DNA of 14,822 bases from Planctomycetota bacterium (GTDB lineage: Bacteria > Planctomycetota > SZUA-567 > H5-PLA8): the NCBI GenBank assembly GCA_025355035.1, contig JANXLS010000481.1:1-14822 (forward strand), read 5' to 3'. This document shows positions 13,506-14,822 of the stretch, piece after piece. The translations under genes were made by a program, and so were the position numbers. Under the pieces are notes generated by a model. That model was not told the DNA's origin, made no database searches, and saw only the letters and a program-made list of their open reading frames with translations. Within the stretch, counting starts at the first letter, position 1, and each line of letters begins with the position of its first letter.

Positions 13506-14630
13506 ATGGTCGATGAGAACGACAGGGAACCTGTTCCAGAAAAACCGGCGCCTGCGAGCACGTCTCGCAATTTTCTTGGGGGAGTGCCTGCGACTTACTT
13601 TTTGATTGGCATCAATCTGGCGGTGTTGGGATTTGCATATTATCGCGGTGCGGCTGTGTTCGAACCGACTTCGGCGTTGCTGGTGAAATGGGGCGCGAAT
13701 TATGGGCCGCGGACGTTTAATGGGGAGTACTGGCGACTGGTGACATCGTTGTTCATTCAGTTCGGTCCCGTTTGGTTTGTCGCGTTGAATCTGTATGTTT
13801 TGTGGACGATCGGAAAAGATGTCGAGCGGATAGTGGGGTCGTTTCGATTCCTCTGCATTTACCTGTTCGCCGGAGTTGGCGGGAATCTTGGAAAACTGGT
13901 GTGGAATCCGGCGGGCTATTCTGTTGGTGGCGTGGGCGGAATCATGGGGATTATCGGGGCGCTTGGAGCGTATTTTGTCTGCAATCGACGCTGGATACCG
14001 GCGCAGGCGATGAAGGCGCAACTGATGAATTTGATGTATTGCATTCTTTTGAATCTGGCGCTGAATGCGACGATCAGCGGCAATGTATCGGGGATTCTGG
14101 GCGGGTTGTTGATTGGGACGCTCGCGGGATTTGCGTTTGTGAAAGTGCTTCCGGGCGAGAATTATTGGAAAGTGCGGCAGACGCTGGGTGTGATCCTGCT
14201 GGCATTGGCGCTTTCGTTGGGCTTTCGCGCGGCTGAAGCGGGATACGCGTCGCCGGTTGCTGCGCTTTCTCCGAAGGACGAAGTTCGCGACGAGATTACG
14301 GTTGATAAAGCGCAGATTCAATATTCATCGGATTACACGCTGGAGACGGTGCAACGCTTTGGGAAGGAATTTGAAAAGGCGGGTTATTCGCAGTATCCGT
14401 GGACGGTGCTGCTTCGAAAGACGAACGGCAAGATTGCGATCGGGCTGATTGTGAAAGAAGGAGTCTGGGACAAGAAAGATATGGTCGAGGAATTGGAAGG
14501 TGTCTGCCGACGCATGGCGATCAAGGTGTTTGAAGGCAAGAATGTTGAACTTCAGCTTTTTAACAAGAGCTTGGAGTTGAAGAAAACGATTGAGGTCAAA
14601 CCGAAAATGGAGCCGGGGATGGTGATTTGA
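13506..14630 (+). CDS. Rhomboid-fold membrane protein lacking catalytic residues (probable pseudoprotease)
   Basis: This protein has 374 residues, with seven hydrophobic segments in about the first 235, arranged as in rhomboid intramembrane proteases. GEYWRLVTSLF before the second helix, the helix-2 Asn (N95), a Gly-rich fourth helix and GILGGLLIGTLAG in the sixth are family features. The active site is gone. The GxSG serine motif reads GGVGG (Val at 143), the helix-6 His before LGGLL is Ile (197), and the two helix-2 His positions are Gln (85) and Trp (90). It should bind membrane proteins rather than cut them, like iRhoms and derlins; the partner is unknown. A soluble C-terminal region of about 130 residues (YTLETVQRFGKEFEKAGYSQ) is not recognised. 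GAGG at 13494-13497 is best spaced for ATG 13506; 13500 and 13503 are also possible. A start at 13398 would translate repeat R6 and is rejected. Confidence 0.85.
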   Translation: MVDENDREPVPEKPAPASTSRNFLGGVPATYFLIGINLAVLGFAYYRGAAVFEPTSALLVKWGANYGPRTFNGEYWRLVTSLFIQFGPVWFVALNLYVLWTIGKDVERIVGSFRFLCIYLFAGVGGNLGKLVWNPAGYSVGGVGGIMGIIGALGAYFVCNRRWIPAQAMKAQLMNLMYCILLNLALNATISGNVSGILGGLLIGTLAGFAFVKVLPGENYWKVRQTLGVILLALALSLGFRAAEAGYASPVAALSPKDEVRDEITVDKAQIQYSSDYTLETVQRFGKEFEKAGYSQYPWTVLLRKTNGKIAIGLIVKEGVWDKKDMVEELEGVCRRMAIKVFEGKNVELQLFNKSLELKKTIEVKPKMEPGMVI

Positions 14631-14796
14631 CGGGGCGTTTGCCGCCACAATATTACATGCGAAAGCCAGTATTCTTCATTCACGGGCGGGATGCGTCGGT
14701 GTAAAAACGATTAGAGGATGATGTGATCTTTGTCCGTGCTCGTTATGAATGAGAGAATGCTGTCATGGTGAAGTTTTTCGATACACATATTGATCC

Positions 14797-14822
14797 GCGC
14801 GCAAATTTCCCTCACCCCGCGC
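14797..14822 (+). repeat. Dispersed intergenic repeat, copy R7 (cut by the window edge)
   Basis: Only the left arm is visible: AAATTTCCCTCACCCCGCGC, matching the left arms of R1, R2 and R3. It lies about 170 bases after the rhomboid-fold stop codon, in the same orientation as the other copies. The 14631-14796 stretch before it has no gene or terminator that I can support. Confidence 0.6.

Noticed and set aside
14764..14822. A short open frame (MVKFFDTHIDPRANFPHPA) running off the right edge
   Set aside because: Its second half is the left arm of repeat R7 and there is no good ribosome-binding site; probably non-coding.

Overview
The window is a stretch of bacterial chromosome that is moderately GC-rich by eye, with eleven complete or near-complete protein genes, one gene cut by the left edge, no RNA genes and no CRISPR. 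The source organism is not certain. An ECF sigma factor of the Rhodopirellula/Verrucomicrobium type translationally coupled to a FecR-like protein, a membrane anti-sigma factor with a FecR-like domain, a glycosyltransferase-TPR fusion and a secreted alpha/beta hydrolase of a type common in Planctomycetes and Verrucomicrobia all point to the PVC superphylum or a neighbouring candidate phylum. This is inference from gene content only.

Layout. 1-621 (minus): start of a B12-binding-type radical SAM gene, with an apparent reading-frame break near the edge. 717-3216 (minus): a compact probable operon of ECF sigma factor, FecR-like membrane protein and stand-alone GspF/PilC-type membrane protein. 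3417-5477 (minus): a multi-spanning GT-C-like glycosyltransferase fused to TPRs. 5620-6027 (plus): a small cyclic-nucleotide-binding-domain protein without a DNA-binding domain. 6150-8913 (minus): a second sigma/anti-sigma pair, here an ECF sigma factor with a long Lys/Ser/Glu-rich N-terminal extension and a zinc-finger, transmembrane, FecR-like anti-sigma factor. 9065-10933 (minus): htpG (Hsp90) with a near-consensus promoter. 11225-11479 (minus): a GlsB/YeaQ-type small membrane protein. 11619-12734 (minus): a secreted alpha/beta hydrolase. 13043-14630 (plus): a YbjQ-family protein followed by a rhomboid-fold membrane protein whose catalytic residues are replaced.

Together the genes look like envelope and stress functions under extracytoplasmic control: two sigma/anti-sigma modules, a chaperone, small stress-type proteins and several membrane proteins. 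No single pathway joins them.

The most striking non-coding feature is a dispersed, hairpin-forming intergenic repeat. There are seven recognisable copies (3306, 6095, 7842, 11143, 12815, 13407, 14797), all between genes and all in the same orientation, even though the flanking genes change strand. One copy has been read as coding in the longest possible start of the rhomboid gene. The repeat family and the catalytically dead rhomboid are the two observations I would follow first. I see no clear, complete, novel multi-gene system.
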